From Lactobacillaceae bacterium (lineage in GTDB: Bacteria; Bacillota; Bacilli; Lactobacillales; Lactobacillaceae), in assembly GCA_031261865.1 (NCBI GenBank), contig JAISIV010000006.1:1-15846 (forward strand): a DNA stretch of 15,846 nucleotides, written 5' to 3'. The position numbers and the translations under genes were made by a program. The notes below the pieces were generated by a model that did no database searches, had not been told where the DNA came from, and saw only the letters and a list, made by a program, of their open reading frames with translations. This document shows positions 1 through 6,135 of the stretch, one piece after another; the first letter of the stretch is position 1; each line of letters begins with the position of its first letter.

Positions 1-1
1 A

Positions 2-22
2 CAAGCAGTAGAAAATATCTAA
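2..22 (+). CDS. adk: C-terminal end of adenylate kinase (partial)
   Basis: Six codons (QAVENI) and a TAA stop are open from the left edge and sit directly before a terminator and infA. In Firmicutes the gene before infA in the large ribosomal protein cluster is adk (AMP + ATP to 2 ADP), sometimes with map between them. The short tail fits an adenylate kinase C-terminus, but six residues cannot prove it. The call rests mainly on gene order; the end of map is the alternative. Confidence 0.5.
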   Translation, partial: QAVENI

Positions 23-46
23 ACCGCATAAAAAGGCGGTTTTTTT
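21..46 (+). terminator. Rho-independent terminator between adk and infA
   Basis: AAACCGC (21-27) pairs with GCGGTTT (36-42) around an 8-base loop, and the 3' arm runs into a T tract. It begins inside the stop codon of the upstream gene. Its 3' arm occupies the place where the -35 of the infA promoter would be, so the end of one transcript and the start of the next are packed together. Confidence 0.75.
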
Positions 47-56
47 CTTTATATCG

Positions 57-65
57 TGCTATAAT
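57..65 (+). promoter_or_regulatory. Extended -10 promoter of the infA-rplQ operon
   Basis: TGCTATAAT is a consensus extended -10 (TGnTATAAT). The -35 position (about 37-42) lies in the terminator arm and does not match TTGACA, so the TG extension probably carries recognition. The expected transcription start is near 72, giving a leader of roughly 28 bases to the infA start. Confidence 0.7.
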
Positions 66-100
66 ACTAAGGTTGATTATATATTTTGGAGGAATACTGT

Positions 101-319
101 TTGGCCAACGCAGATGTTATTGAAATAGAAGGAATTATTAAGGAAACGAAACCCAATGCCAACTTCACTGTTGAGTTGGAAAATAAAGCCTTAATCAATG
201 CTACTGTTTCAGGAAAAATTCGTAAGAATTATATCAAGATCTTAGTTGGAGATCGGGTGACTGTTGAAATGTCACCATATGATCTAACTAAAGGACGTAT
301 TACTTACCGTCATAGATAA
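101..319 (+). CDS. infA: Translation initiation factor IF-1
   Basis: This is a 72-residue single OB-fold protein that binds the 30S A site during initiation with IF-2 and IF-3. DVIEIEG, VELEN, VSGKIRKNYIKIL, GDRVTVE and SPYDLTKGRI are family signatures. I start it at TTG 101: this gives the usual length of 72 aa and lies 6 bases after the GGAGGAA Shine-Dalgarno (88-94). The in-frame TTG at 86 overlaps that Shine-Dalgarno. It is unusually divergent for IF-1: the usual N-terminus MAK is MAN, the conserved His of the AHxSGK motif is Thr35, and the Arg of NYIRIL is Lys46. It is first gene of the operon, 38 bases before rpmJ. Confidence 0.95.
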   Translation: MANADVIEIEGIIKETKPNANFTVELENKALINATVSGKIRKNYIKILVGDRVTVEMSPYDLTKGRITYRHR

Positions 320-357
320 TCAGCCTAGTATCAGTTAACCGAATAGGAGGAATGGAT

Positions 358-477
358 ATGAAGGTTCGCCCATCAGTAAAACCAATGTGTGACTATTGCC
401 GCGTTATCAAGCGTAATGGTCGTGTCATGGTAATTTGCTCAGCAAATGCTAAGCACAAGCAACGTCAAGGAAAATAA
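358..477 (+). CDS. rpmJ: Ribosomal protein bL36 (zinc-binding form)
   Basis: This 39-residue protein begins MKVRPSVKPMCDYC. It is the small zinc-ribbon protein of the large subunit. The zinc ligands Cys11, Cys14, Cys27 and His33 are all present, so it is the C+ type rather than the zinc-free paralogue. The Shine-Dalgarno AGGAGG (345-350) is 7 bases before ATG 358; an in-frame ATG at 352 is only 1 base away and is rejected. It is third in the adk-infA-rpmJ-rpsM order. Confidence 0.96.
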   Translation: MKVRPSVKPMCDYCRVIKRNGRVMVICSANAKHKQRQGK

Positions 478-550
478 TATTTTCCGACACGCGGTGTCAC
501 ACGGATATACATTATGCAATATCGGCGGCTTAAAGACCGGTGTACATATG
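478..550 (+). other. Long rpmJ-rpsM spacer with a small hairpin
   Basis: The 89-base gap between rpmJ and rpsM is longer than the others inside this operon (21-38 bases). It holds a perfect 5-bp hairpin, GACAC (486-490) / GTGTC (494-498), with a 3-base loop. A possible long-range pairing is ACACGG (499-504) with CC and GTGT of 537-543. There is no T tract, so it is not a terminator. A role as an RNA processing or control site is only inferred. Confidence 0.3.
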
Positions 551-566
551 AAAGGAGGAATTGTTA

Positions 567-938
567 ATGGCTCGTATCGCAGGAATCGATTTACCACGTG
601 ACAAGCGTATCGTAATCGGATTAACCTATATTTACGGAATCGGTAACACGACTGCAAAAGAAATTTTGCAAAACGCCGGTGTCAGCGAAGATATTCGCGT
701 TCGTGACTTGTCAACTGAAGACGAAGATAAGCTTCGTGCAACTGTTGATGAAATGAACTTGACACTCGAAGGTGATCTTCGTCGTGAAGTTAGCTTGAAC
801 ATCAAGGGACTTCAAGAAATCGCCAGTTACCGAGGCATTCGTCATCGTCGTGGCTTGCCTGTTCGTGGACAACACACTAAGAACAACGCTCGCACACGCA
901 AAGGCCCAGCTAGAGCAATTGCTGGCAAGAAGAAATAA
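567..938 (+). CDS. rpsM: Ribosomal protein uS13
   Basis: The protein is 123 residues, normal for uS13, a small-subunit head protein that contacts uS19, the P-site tRNA and the 50S subunit. MARIAGIDLPRDKRI, the YIYGIGNT helix-turn, the RGLPVRGQHTKNNART segment and a basic KGPARAIAGKKK tail are present. ATG 567 follows AAAGGAGG (551-558) by 8 bases. A TTG at 561 in the same frame is too close to the Shine-Dalgarno. It precedes rpsK by 21 bases. Confidence 0.98.
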   Translation: MARIAGIDLPRDKRIVIGLTYIYGIGNTTAKEILQNAGVSEDIRVRDLSTEDEDKLRATVDEMNLTLEGDLRREVSLNIKGLQEIASYRGIRHRRGLPVRGQHTKNNARTRKGPARAIAGKKK

Positions 939-959
939 TAACGAAAGGAAAAAATCAAT

Positions 960-1346
960 ATGGCAGGTCGTACATCTCGTAAGCGTCGTGTTAAAAAGAA
1001 TATTGAAAAAGGTGTTGCACACATCCACTCAACATTCAATAACACTATCGTTATGATTACAGACGAAGCAGGTAACGCAGTTGCCTGGTCATCAGCTGGA
1101 CAACTCGGTTTCAAGGGTTCACGTAAGTCTACTCCTTTCGCCGCTCAACTTGCTGGTGAGGCCGCAGCTAAGGCTGCTATGGAACAAAATATGCGTAGCG
1201 TTGCTATCAGCGTTAAAGGACCAGGTCCTGGACGTGAATCAGCAATTCGCGCATTAGCTGCAACTGGATTGGAAGTTACTGCAATTTCTGATGTAACTCC
1301 AGTTCCTCATAACGGTTCACGCCCACCAAAGCGTCGTCGCGTTTAA
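960..1346 (+). CDS. rpsK: Ribosomal protein uS11
   Basis: The protein is 128 residues, of usual length. It forms the 30S platform near the mRNA exit with bS18 and bS21. A basic N-terminus (MAGRTSRKRRVKKN) is followed by GVAHIHSTFNNTIV, the GPGPGRESAIRAL turn and the C-terminal VTPVPHNGSRPPKRRRV tail, all diagnostic. GAAAGGA (943-949) precedes the ATG by 10 bases. It lies between rpsM and rpoA as in other Firmicutes. Confidence 0.98.
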   Translation: MAGRTSRKRRVKKNIEKGVAHIHSTFNNTIVMITDEAGNAVAWSSAGQLGFKGSRKSTPFAAQLAGEAAAKAAMEQNMRSVAISVKGPGPGRESAIRALAATGLEVTAISDVTPVPHNGSRPPKRRRV

Positions 1347-1373
1347 TAAAAATAACTTAGAGGCAAAAAATAC

Positions 1374-2312
1374 ATGATCGAATTTCAAAAACCAACAATC
1401 TCAACAGTTGAAGAAACTCAAAACTACGGAAAGTTTGTCGTAGAGCCTCTTGAGCGTGGATTTGGTACAACATTAGGTAATTCACTACGCAGAGTTTTGC
1501 TTTCAAACTTGCCTGGTGCAGCTATCAATTCGGTGCAAATCGATGGTGTTGTTCATGAATTCAGCGTTGTTGAGGGTGTTAGTGAAGATGTAACTCAAAT
1601 TATCTTAAATTTGAAAAAAGTTGCACTTCGTATAGAGAGTGATCAAGTTAAGACCCTTGAAGTTGATTTTAGCGGTGCTGGTGAATTAACAGCGGGTGAT
1701 ATCATTACAGATTCTGATGTCACTATTCTTAATCCTGAATTACATATTGCTACAGTTGCTAGTGGAAAGAGCGTTCACATGACTCTTACTGCCAGCCGTG
1801 GTCGTGGATATGATTCAGCTGATAATAATAAGGCAAATCAAGAACTCGGAATTGGTTTTCTTGCAATTGATTCAATTTATACACCAATCAAGAAAGTTAA
1901 CTACACAGTTGAAAGTACTCGTGTTGGTAACCGTGACGATTATGATCAATTGACACTTGAAATTTGGACTAACAGTTCTTTGACTCCATCTGAAGCATTA
2001 AGCCTTGCATCACAAACTCTTATCGGACACTTAAACACTTTTGTTGATTTGTCCGAAATGGGTGACACTGATGTTATGGTTAGTCCTGAAGAAGAAGTTC
2101 AACAAACTGTCAAGTCTGAACCAATTGAAGAACTTGAATTAAGTGCTCGTGCATTTAATTGCCTCAAACGTGCCGGTATTAATACAGTTTCTGACTTAAC
2201 CGACAAAACTCTCACTGAAATGGGTAACGTACGCAACTTGGGACACAAGTCTCTTGAAGAAATCGTTGAAAAAGTTAACGCACGCGGACTCAGTTTCAAA
2301 CCTGAAGATTAA
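1374..2312 (+). CDS. rpoA: RNA polymerase subunit alpha
   Basis: The protein is 312 residues, typical for the alpha subunit that dimerises to nucleate RNA polymerase. The N-terminal domain (about 1-230) shows NYGKFVVEPLERGFGTTLGNSLRR and the IDSIYTPIKKVNY segment. After an acidic linker (about 228-250) comes the C-terminal DNA-contacting domain with RAFNCLKRAGINTVSDL and VRNLGHKSLEEI. The domain's usual NLG[RK]KS is NLGHKS here, a small deviation at a residue next to the DNA contacts. The ribosome binding site is modest (GAGG 1360-1363, 10 bases before ATG), unlike the strong sites of its neighbours. Confidence 0.98.
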   Translation: MIEFQKPTISTVEETQNYGKFVVEPLERGFGTTLGNSLRRVLLSNLPGAAINSVQIDGVVHEFSVVEGVSEDVTQIILNLKKVALRIESDQVKTLEVDFSGAGELTAGDIITDSDVTILNPELHIATVASGKSVHMTLTASRGRGYDSADNNKANQELGIGFLAIDSIYTPIKKVNYTVESTRVGNRDDYDQLTLEIWTNSSLTPSEALSLASQTLIGHLNTFVDLSEMGDTDVMVSPEEEVQQTVKSEPIEELELSARAFNCLKRAGINTVSDLTDKTLTEMGNVRNLGHKSLEEIVEKVNARGLSFKPED

Positions 2313-2345
2313 AACAAATAATTTTATGAGGAAAGGAGGCGCATA

Positions 2346-2741
2346 ATGGGATACAGAAAACTACAACGCACTAAGTCTCAACGTAATGCTTTGCTTCGCG
2401 ATTTAACTACTAGTTTGATTGTTAATGGCAAGATTACTACTACTGAGGCTAAGGCAAAAGAAGTTCGTCGCTCAGCTGAAAAGATGATTACTCTTGGAAA
2501 GCGCGGTGACCTTGCTTCTCGTCGTCAAGCTGCTGCTTACATCCGTCACATGATTGATGAAAACAAGCTTAACAACGCCACTTCTGCTGACGAAGTCGTT
2601 GAACAAACCGCTTTGCAAACTTTGTTCAATGATGTTGCACCTCGTTTTAAGGATCGCAACGGTGGCTACACTCGCATTCTTAAGCTTGGACAACGTCGTG
2701 GAGACGCAGCTCCAATGGTTCTATTGGAACTAGTTGATTAA
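2346..2741 (+). CDS. rplQ: Ribosomal protein bL17
   Basis: The protein is 131 residues, near the usual 120-130. It sits close to the peptide exit tunnel of the 50S subunit. MGYRKLQRTKSQRNALLRDL, the ITTTEAKAKEVR segment, and a C-terminal GGYTRILKLGQRRGDAAPM are family hallmarks. AAAGGAGG (2333-2340) precedes ATG 2346. It is last in the operon; the strong hairpin at 2752-2787 follows. The gene next in many relatives (the ecfA/cbiO cluster) is absent here. Confidence 0.98.
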   Translation: MGYRKLQRTKSQRNALLRDLTTSLIVNGKITTTEAKAKEVRRSAEKMITLGKRGDLASRRQAAAYIRHMIDENKLNNATSADEVVEQTALQTLFNDVAPRFKDRNGGYTRILKLGQRRGDAAPMVLLELVD

Positions 2742-2751
2742 TAACTATATT

Positions 2752-2787
2752 AAAAAATCCTTCGAGAATTATCTCGAAGGATTTTTT
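2752..2787. terminator. Bidirectional terminator between rplQ and the M29 peptidase
   Basis: A perfect 16-bp inverted repeat: AAAAAATCCTTCGAGA (2752-2767) pairs with 2772-2787 around the 4-base loop ATTA. The A and T runs at the stem ends give a U tract in both directions, so it can end both rplQ (+) and the convergent peptidase (-). Confidence 0.9.
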
Positions 2788-2805
2788 GTGACCAAAGCGA
2801 TTAAA

Positions 2806-4059
2806 TTAAATTTCGCTCGCCCAATCACCATTTCTAAAGACGGGAACAACTTGACCGTCAAATGTTACCCCATCGATGTTCATATCTTCTGAACCGATCA
2901 TGAAATCTACGTGGACATCGGAACGATTCCAACCAAATTTTACCAATTCATCTTCGGAAGTAGTCTTACCGTTCTTAATGTTGGAACTGTATGCTCCGCC
3001 GATTGCCAAATGGTCTGAGGCATTTTCATCGTACAAAGTATTGTAGAAGAGAACACCTGATTGACTAATAGGTGAGTGGAATGGAACTAAACTAACTTCA
3101 CCGAATGAATGAGAGCCTTCGTCAGTAGCGATCAATTCTTGTAATACTTCTTCACCTTTAGATGCATGGGCTTCAGTAATCTTTCCATCAACAACTGTTA
3201 GCAGGATATCAGTAATCAAGTTGCCGTTGTAGCTTAGAGGCAAAGTTGAAGCGATGGTTCCTGAAATATTTCTGTTGTCTGGAGCTGTAAATACTTCTTC
3301 AGTCGGCATGTTAGGAATGAATACATTTCCTTGTTTGTCTTCAGATAAAGCCGCTTCCCAGTTGTGATTTTCAGCTAAACCGATTGTGGCATCAGTCTTG
3401 GCAGATTTGTAACGTAACTCTTTGAAGTTTTGTTCGTTCAACCAGTCGGCGCGTTTCTTTAATTCATGAATATGGGATTCCCAATTCTCAATGGCATCAG
3501 ATTCTTCATCAACATAAACATCTTTAAAGAATTCTTCCCATAGACGTTCAATAGCTTCTCTACCTTGTAGTTCTGGGAATACCTTTTCAGCCCATGCTAA
3601 TCCAGGTGCTGCCATTACTAACCATGAAATATCATCATTCATAGTTGCTTTACGAGCAACTTGAAGAGCTTGGCTCAAAGCTTTGGTATTGGCTGCTAAA
3701 CGCTTAGAATCGACTCCACCTAGACCGTCTGGATCGGAAGAGATAACTGATACTCGAGATGCCTTCTTATCTAAAATGTAGCTGTCAGACCAAACTTTTT
3801 TATATTCTGGGACTTCTGTGATTCGGTCATCCGCTGCGTTTTCAAGAAAACTTCTTGTTACAGAAGTATTTGACCATTCGACATAAACTTCAGCCGCACC
3901 GAGTGCATAGGCTTCTTTAACTAGTTTTTCAGCGAAGTAATCAAGTTCTGTATTAACGTAGAAGATGATTGTTTGTCCGGGGACAACGTGAACGCCTTTC
4001 TTGACAGCGAGTTGTGCGTATTTGTCAATTTTGTTTTCAATTTCTGGACTAAATTGCAT
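2806..4059 (-). CDS. pepS: M29-family metallo-aminopeptidase (PepS/AmpS type)
   Basis: A 417-residue cytoplasmic two-metal aminopeptidase of family M29, which removes N-terminal residues from short peptides. Likely metal and catalytic residues are visible: Glu254/255 in MPTEEVF, Glu321 in FGEVSLVPF, His350 in DHLAIGGAY, and His383-x-Asp385 in HVDFMIG. The length matches the roughly 410 aa of the family. AAGGAG lies just before the minus-strand ATG at 4059. A minus-strand TATAAT at 4084-4089 may be its -10. It stands alone, convergent to rplQ and divergent from the GH25-like gene. The M29 family call is firm; the choice between PepS, AmpS and AmpT names is less so. Confidence 0.93.
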   Translation of the reverse strand: MQFSPEIENKIDKYAQLAVKKGVHVVPGQTIIFYVNTELDYFAEKLVKEAYALGAAEVYVEWSNTSVTRSFLENAADDRITEVPEYKKVWSDSYILDKKASRVSVISSDPDGLGGVDSKRLAANTKALSQALQVARKATMNDDISWLVMAAPGLAWAEKVFPELQGREAIERLWEEFFKDVYVDEESDAIENWESHIHELKKRADWLNEQNFKELRYKSAKTDATIGLAENHNWEAALSEDKQGNVFIPNMPTEEVFTAPDNRNISGTIASTLPLSYNGNLITDILLTVVDGKITEAHASKGEEVLQELIATDEGSHSFGEVSLVPFHSPISQSGVLFYNTLYDENASDHLAIGGAYSSNIKNGKTTSEDELVKFGWNRSDVHVDFMIGSEDMNIDGVTFDGQVVPVFRNGDWASEI

Positions 4060-4083
4060 ATTTTCTCCTTTTTGGTTAACAAA

Positions 4084-4089
4084 ATTATA
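4084..4089 (-). promoter_or_regulatory. Putative -10 of the M29 peptidase gene
   Basis: Read on the minus strand this is TATAAT, 24 bases before the start codon. That leaves a leader of about 18 bases that contains the AAGGAG site. No good -35 is found at 16-18 bases, so the promoter is plausible but not certain. Confidence 0.45.
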
Positions 4090-4103
4090 TTCTATTCATC
4101 CCT

Positions 4104-4109
4104 TATAAT
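4104..4109 (+). promoter_or_regulatory. Putative -10 of a leaderless transcript (GH25-like gene)
   Basis: A perfect TATAAT is followed by 7 bases and then the ATG at 4117, so transcription would begin at or next to the start codon. No Shine-Dalgarno lies between. The -35 region (about 4081-4086) is poor. Confidence 0.5.
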
Positions 4110-4116
4110 TGACTTG

Positions 4117-5010
4117 ATGCGCAATTTATTAGCGAGACTTAAACAAATCAAAATTACCAAGTTCAAATTTAACTCACTAACCGTCTTTTATTTAGTGGCT
4201 GGTGTTGGTTTCTTGGCGACAATTTTCATTTTTATTTTCGCTCCAACGAATCAAAAAGTTGAATTGTCAGGAGCTAATAACCCCGCCGATCAAGCTAAGA
4301 TTCTAGCTATTGGTTCTAGTCAATCTTCATCTAGTGATGATTCGTCAGCAACCGCTTCATCTACTGAAGGACAACTGGAAAATAAAGAAGTTTTAAAAAC
4401 AGTTAAAGGGAAAATTCAGGGAACTTACTTGTCGTCCGAGCAACCAGTTTCTGATTTGAGTTATCTGAATGAAAAAGGAATTTCTTTTATTTACTTCAGA
4501 GCTTCAGTTGGTGCAAGCCAGGTCGACAGTATGTATAAAGTTTCAACCGAAGCTGCAAAAAAAGCAGGAATCCCATTCGGAGCTGTTCTACAATATGATA
4601 ATTACGTCAATAGCTATAGTAACTTCGCTGAATTTAAAGTCGCAGTCGGAGACACGCTAGGAGTTTTGCCAATTGCAGTTGACGCTCAAAGCGTTTCGGA
4701 TGATGTGACTGCTCAAAGTGTAGCTTCATTGGTGCAAAATCTGATGTATCAATACCCTGATAGTAAGGTGATTGTCCGTACTGATGCACAAGGCATTTCT
4801 CGCATCAAACCAGCGATTAATAATGACAATGTTCGTTATTGGTTGGTTGCCAATGATATTGAAAATCGAAGTTCGGAAAATGAATTTATTCAATATTCTA
4901 TGTCCGTCAAAATAGGTTCTGGAATCAAAACTTATCAGTTGCCAATGTCAATATACAATGGAACCACTTCAGATTTCAAGAGCATAACCAAGGAGGCTAA
5001 AAATGATTAA
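4117..5010 (+). CDS. Membrane-anchored GH25-like protein, probably a pseudoenzyme
   Basis: With the start at ATG 4117 the protein has 297 residues: a basic N-terminus (1-18), one membrane helix (about 21-42), a Ser-rich linker (about 66-83) and an extracellular domain (about 97-287). The domain follows the glycoside hydrolase 25 (muramidase) pattern: ISFIYFRASVG for the usual FVYIKATEG, AAKKAGIPFGAV, a LPIAVDAQS strand, and a C-terminal QYSMS...IYNGT. Active-site residues are missing. The family's Asp in GIDVS is replaced in GTYLS (102-106), and in the DxE motif Asp189 stays but the Glu is Gln191. A wall-binding or scaffold role is inferred. The open frame extends back to 3973 inside the opposing peptidase gene, but there is no ribosome binding site there. 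It overlaps the next gene by 8 bases. Confidence 0.75.
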   Translation: MRNLLARLKQIKITKFKFNSLTVFYLVAGVGFLATIFIFIFAPTNQKVELSGANNPADQAKILAIGSSQSSSSDDSSATASSTEGQLENKEVLKTVKGKIQGTYLSSEQPVSDLSYLNEKGISFIYFRASVGASQVDSMYKVSTEAAKKAGIPFGAVLQYDNYVNSYSNFAEFKVAVGDTLGVLPIAVDAQSVSDDVTAQSVASLVQNLMYQYPDSKVIVRTDAQGISRIKPAINNDNVRYWLVANDIENRSSENEFIQYSMSVKIGSGIKTYQLPMSIYNGTTSDFKSITKEAKND

Positions 5011-5986
5011 TTTAGGAATTGTTGGTACTAGTTGGATTACTGCTCAGTTTGCCGAAGCGGCACAGAAAACTGGCCAATTTCAAGTTGTTGGACTATTGAG
5101 TCGTAACAGTCAAAAAGGAGAAGCTTTCCTGCGTGACAACAAAATTGAGACGGCCGCCGTTTTCAGCGATTTAGGTTCATTGTTAGCTCAAGTTGATGCG
5201 ATATATCTTGGTTCGCCCAATTCGCTACATTATGCTCAGGCTAAAATGGCTATTGAAAATAATGTCGATATCATTGTAGAAAAACCAGTCGTGTCTAATC
5301 CAACTGAATTTGAAGATTTAATGGCCACTCTAAAAGTTCATCCGAATGTGCGTTTAGTTGAGGCAGCTCGACATGTTTTTTCTCCAAACTTTGCTGAAGT
5401 CAAAAATGCAATTGCAAATTTAGATGAGATTCAGGGAGCCAATTTAGTTTACGCAAAGTATTCATCTAGATACGACGACTATTTAAATCCGCAGACGCCA
5501 ACACCTAATGTCTTTAGTCTTGAATACTCAGGTGGCGCCCTTTATGATCTTGGTGTTTATACGATTTATGCTGCTCTGGGTTGGTTTGGGATGCCTGAGA
5601 AAAGCCAATATGTTCCAAACATCTTAGAGAACGGCGTCGATGGTTCTGGTTGGATACTACTGGAATATCCAGATTTTAAGGTTAATATCTTTATGGGTAA
5701 AACTTTAACCTCTAATAATTACTCAGAAATTTATGGTGGCAAGAATACTATAAGAATTGATTCAGTTAGCGAGTTGAATAATATTCATCTCAACGATCAG
5801 TTGATTTCACATGATGAGTTTGAAAATCCACTTTCTTATGAAGCTGAAGTTTTTGCTAAAATTTTCCAAGATAAAACCGATGTTTCTGAATATTTAAGGT
5901 TACAAGAATTATCAAAACAAGTTAATCAGGTGATGTTTGATTTGAGACAATCAGCAAATATTACTTTCCCGGCAGATAATAAATAA
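5003..5986 (+). CDS. Gfo/Idh/MocA-family oxidoreductase (first copy)
   Basis: This 327-residue NAD(P)-dependent dehydrogenase has a Rossmann N-terminus (GIVGTSWI, 5-12), the Glu-Lys-Pro motif at 93-95 whose Lys acts in catalysis, and a C-terminal alpha/beta domain with GGALYDLGVY (178-187). Members oxidise or reduce sugars, inositols and similar diols; the substrate here cannot be read from sequence. The glycine motif GxVGTS is looser than the classic GxGxxG. AAGGAGG (4990-4996) precedes ATG 5003. The start lies inside the last codons of the GH25-like gene, so the two are translationally coupled. It is about the family's usual length. Confidence 0.9.
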   Translation: MINLGIVGTSWITAQFAEAAQKTGQFQVVGLLSRNSQKGEAFLRDNKIETAAVFSDLGSLLAQVDAIYLGSPNSLHYAQAKMAIENNVDIIVEKPVVSNPTEFEDLMATLKVHPNVRLVEAARHVFSPNFAEVKNAIANLDEIQGANLVYAKYSSRYDDYLNPQTPTPNVFSLEYSGGALYDLGVYTIYAALGWFGMPEKSQYVPNILENGVDGSGWILLEYPDFKVNIFMGKTLTSNNYSEIYGGKNTIRIDSVSELNNIHLNDQLISHDEFENPLSYEAEVFAKIFQDKTDVSEYLRLQELSKQVNQVMFDLRQSANITFPADNK

Positions 5987-5991
5987 TCTGC
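5972..5991 (+). repeat. Short inverted repeat over the oxidoreductase stop codon
   Basis: GCAGAT (5972-5977) and ATCTGC (5986-5991) are 8 bases apart and flank the stop codon at 5984-5986; CTTTATA follows. It is too weak and U-poor for a confident terminator. It could be a processing or attenuation stem between the oxidoreductase message and the tRNA 8 bases downstream. Confidence 0.3.
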
Positions 5992-5998
5992 TTTATAT

Positions 5999-6071
5999 GG
6001 CCTAATAGTTTAACGGGATAAAACAGGAGCCTCCTAAGCTCTAGCTCCCAGTTCGAGTCTGGGTTGGGCCA
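5999..6071 (+). tRNA. tRNA-Arg(CCT)
   Basis: A full cloverleaf of 73 bases. The acceptor GGCCTAA pairs with TTGGGCC (one G-U). The D stem is GTTT/AAAC. The anticodon stem GGAGC/GCTCT closes the loop CTCCTAA with anticodon CCT. The T arm is CCCAG-TTCGAGT-CTGGG, and the discriminator is A. No CCA is encoded. It reads the AGG codon. It starts 12 bases after the oxidoreductase gene and has no clear promoter of its own, so it may be cut out of that transcript. Confidence 0.95.
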
Positions 6072-6083
6072 AAAATGAATAAA

Positions 6084-6133
6084 AAAATAACATCAGTTTT
6101 CGTAAAAATAATTACTAGAGCTGATGTTATTTT
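6084..6133. terminator. Bidirectional terminator after tRNA-Arg and the permease
   Basis: AAAATAACATCAG (6084-6096) pairs perfectly with CTGATGTTATTTT (6121-6133), a 13-bp stem with a 24-base loop and A/T runs at its ends. It lies between convergent units, and its plus-strand T run reaches to the last codons of the permease gene. The long loop is unusual; it contains a smaller TTTT-CGT-AAAA hairpin (6097-6107). Confidence 0.7.
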
Positions 6134-6135
6134 AG

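Noticed and set aside
86..100. Upstream in-frame TTG as start of infA
   Set aside because: It overlaps the GGAGGAA Shine-Dalgarno and would make IF-1 77 residues; TTG 101 gives the standard 72 with correct spacing.
352..357. In-frame ATG as start of rpmJ
   Set aside because: It is only 1 base after AGGAGG, whereas ATG 358 has a 7-base spacer and gives the usual MKVRPSVK N-terminus.
439..1114. Minus-strand open frames over rpmJ, rpsM and rpsK
   Set aside because: They mirror conserved ribosomal protein genes and match no family I know.
3973..4116. Extended N-terminus of the GH25-like gene
   Set aside because: It runs antisense through the start of the M29 peptidase gene, lacks a ribosome binding site, and adds a second unrelated hydrophobic stretch.
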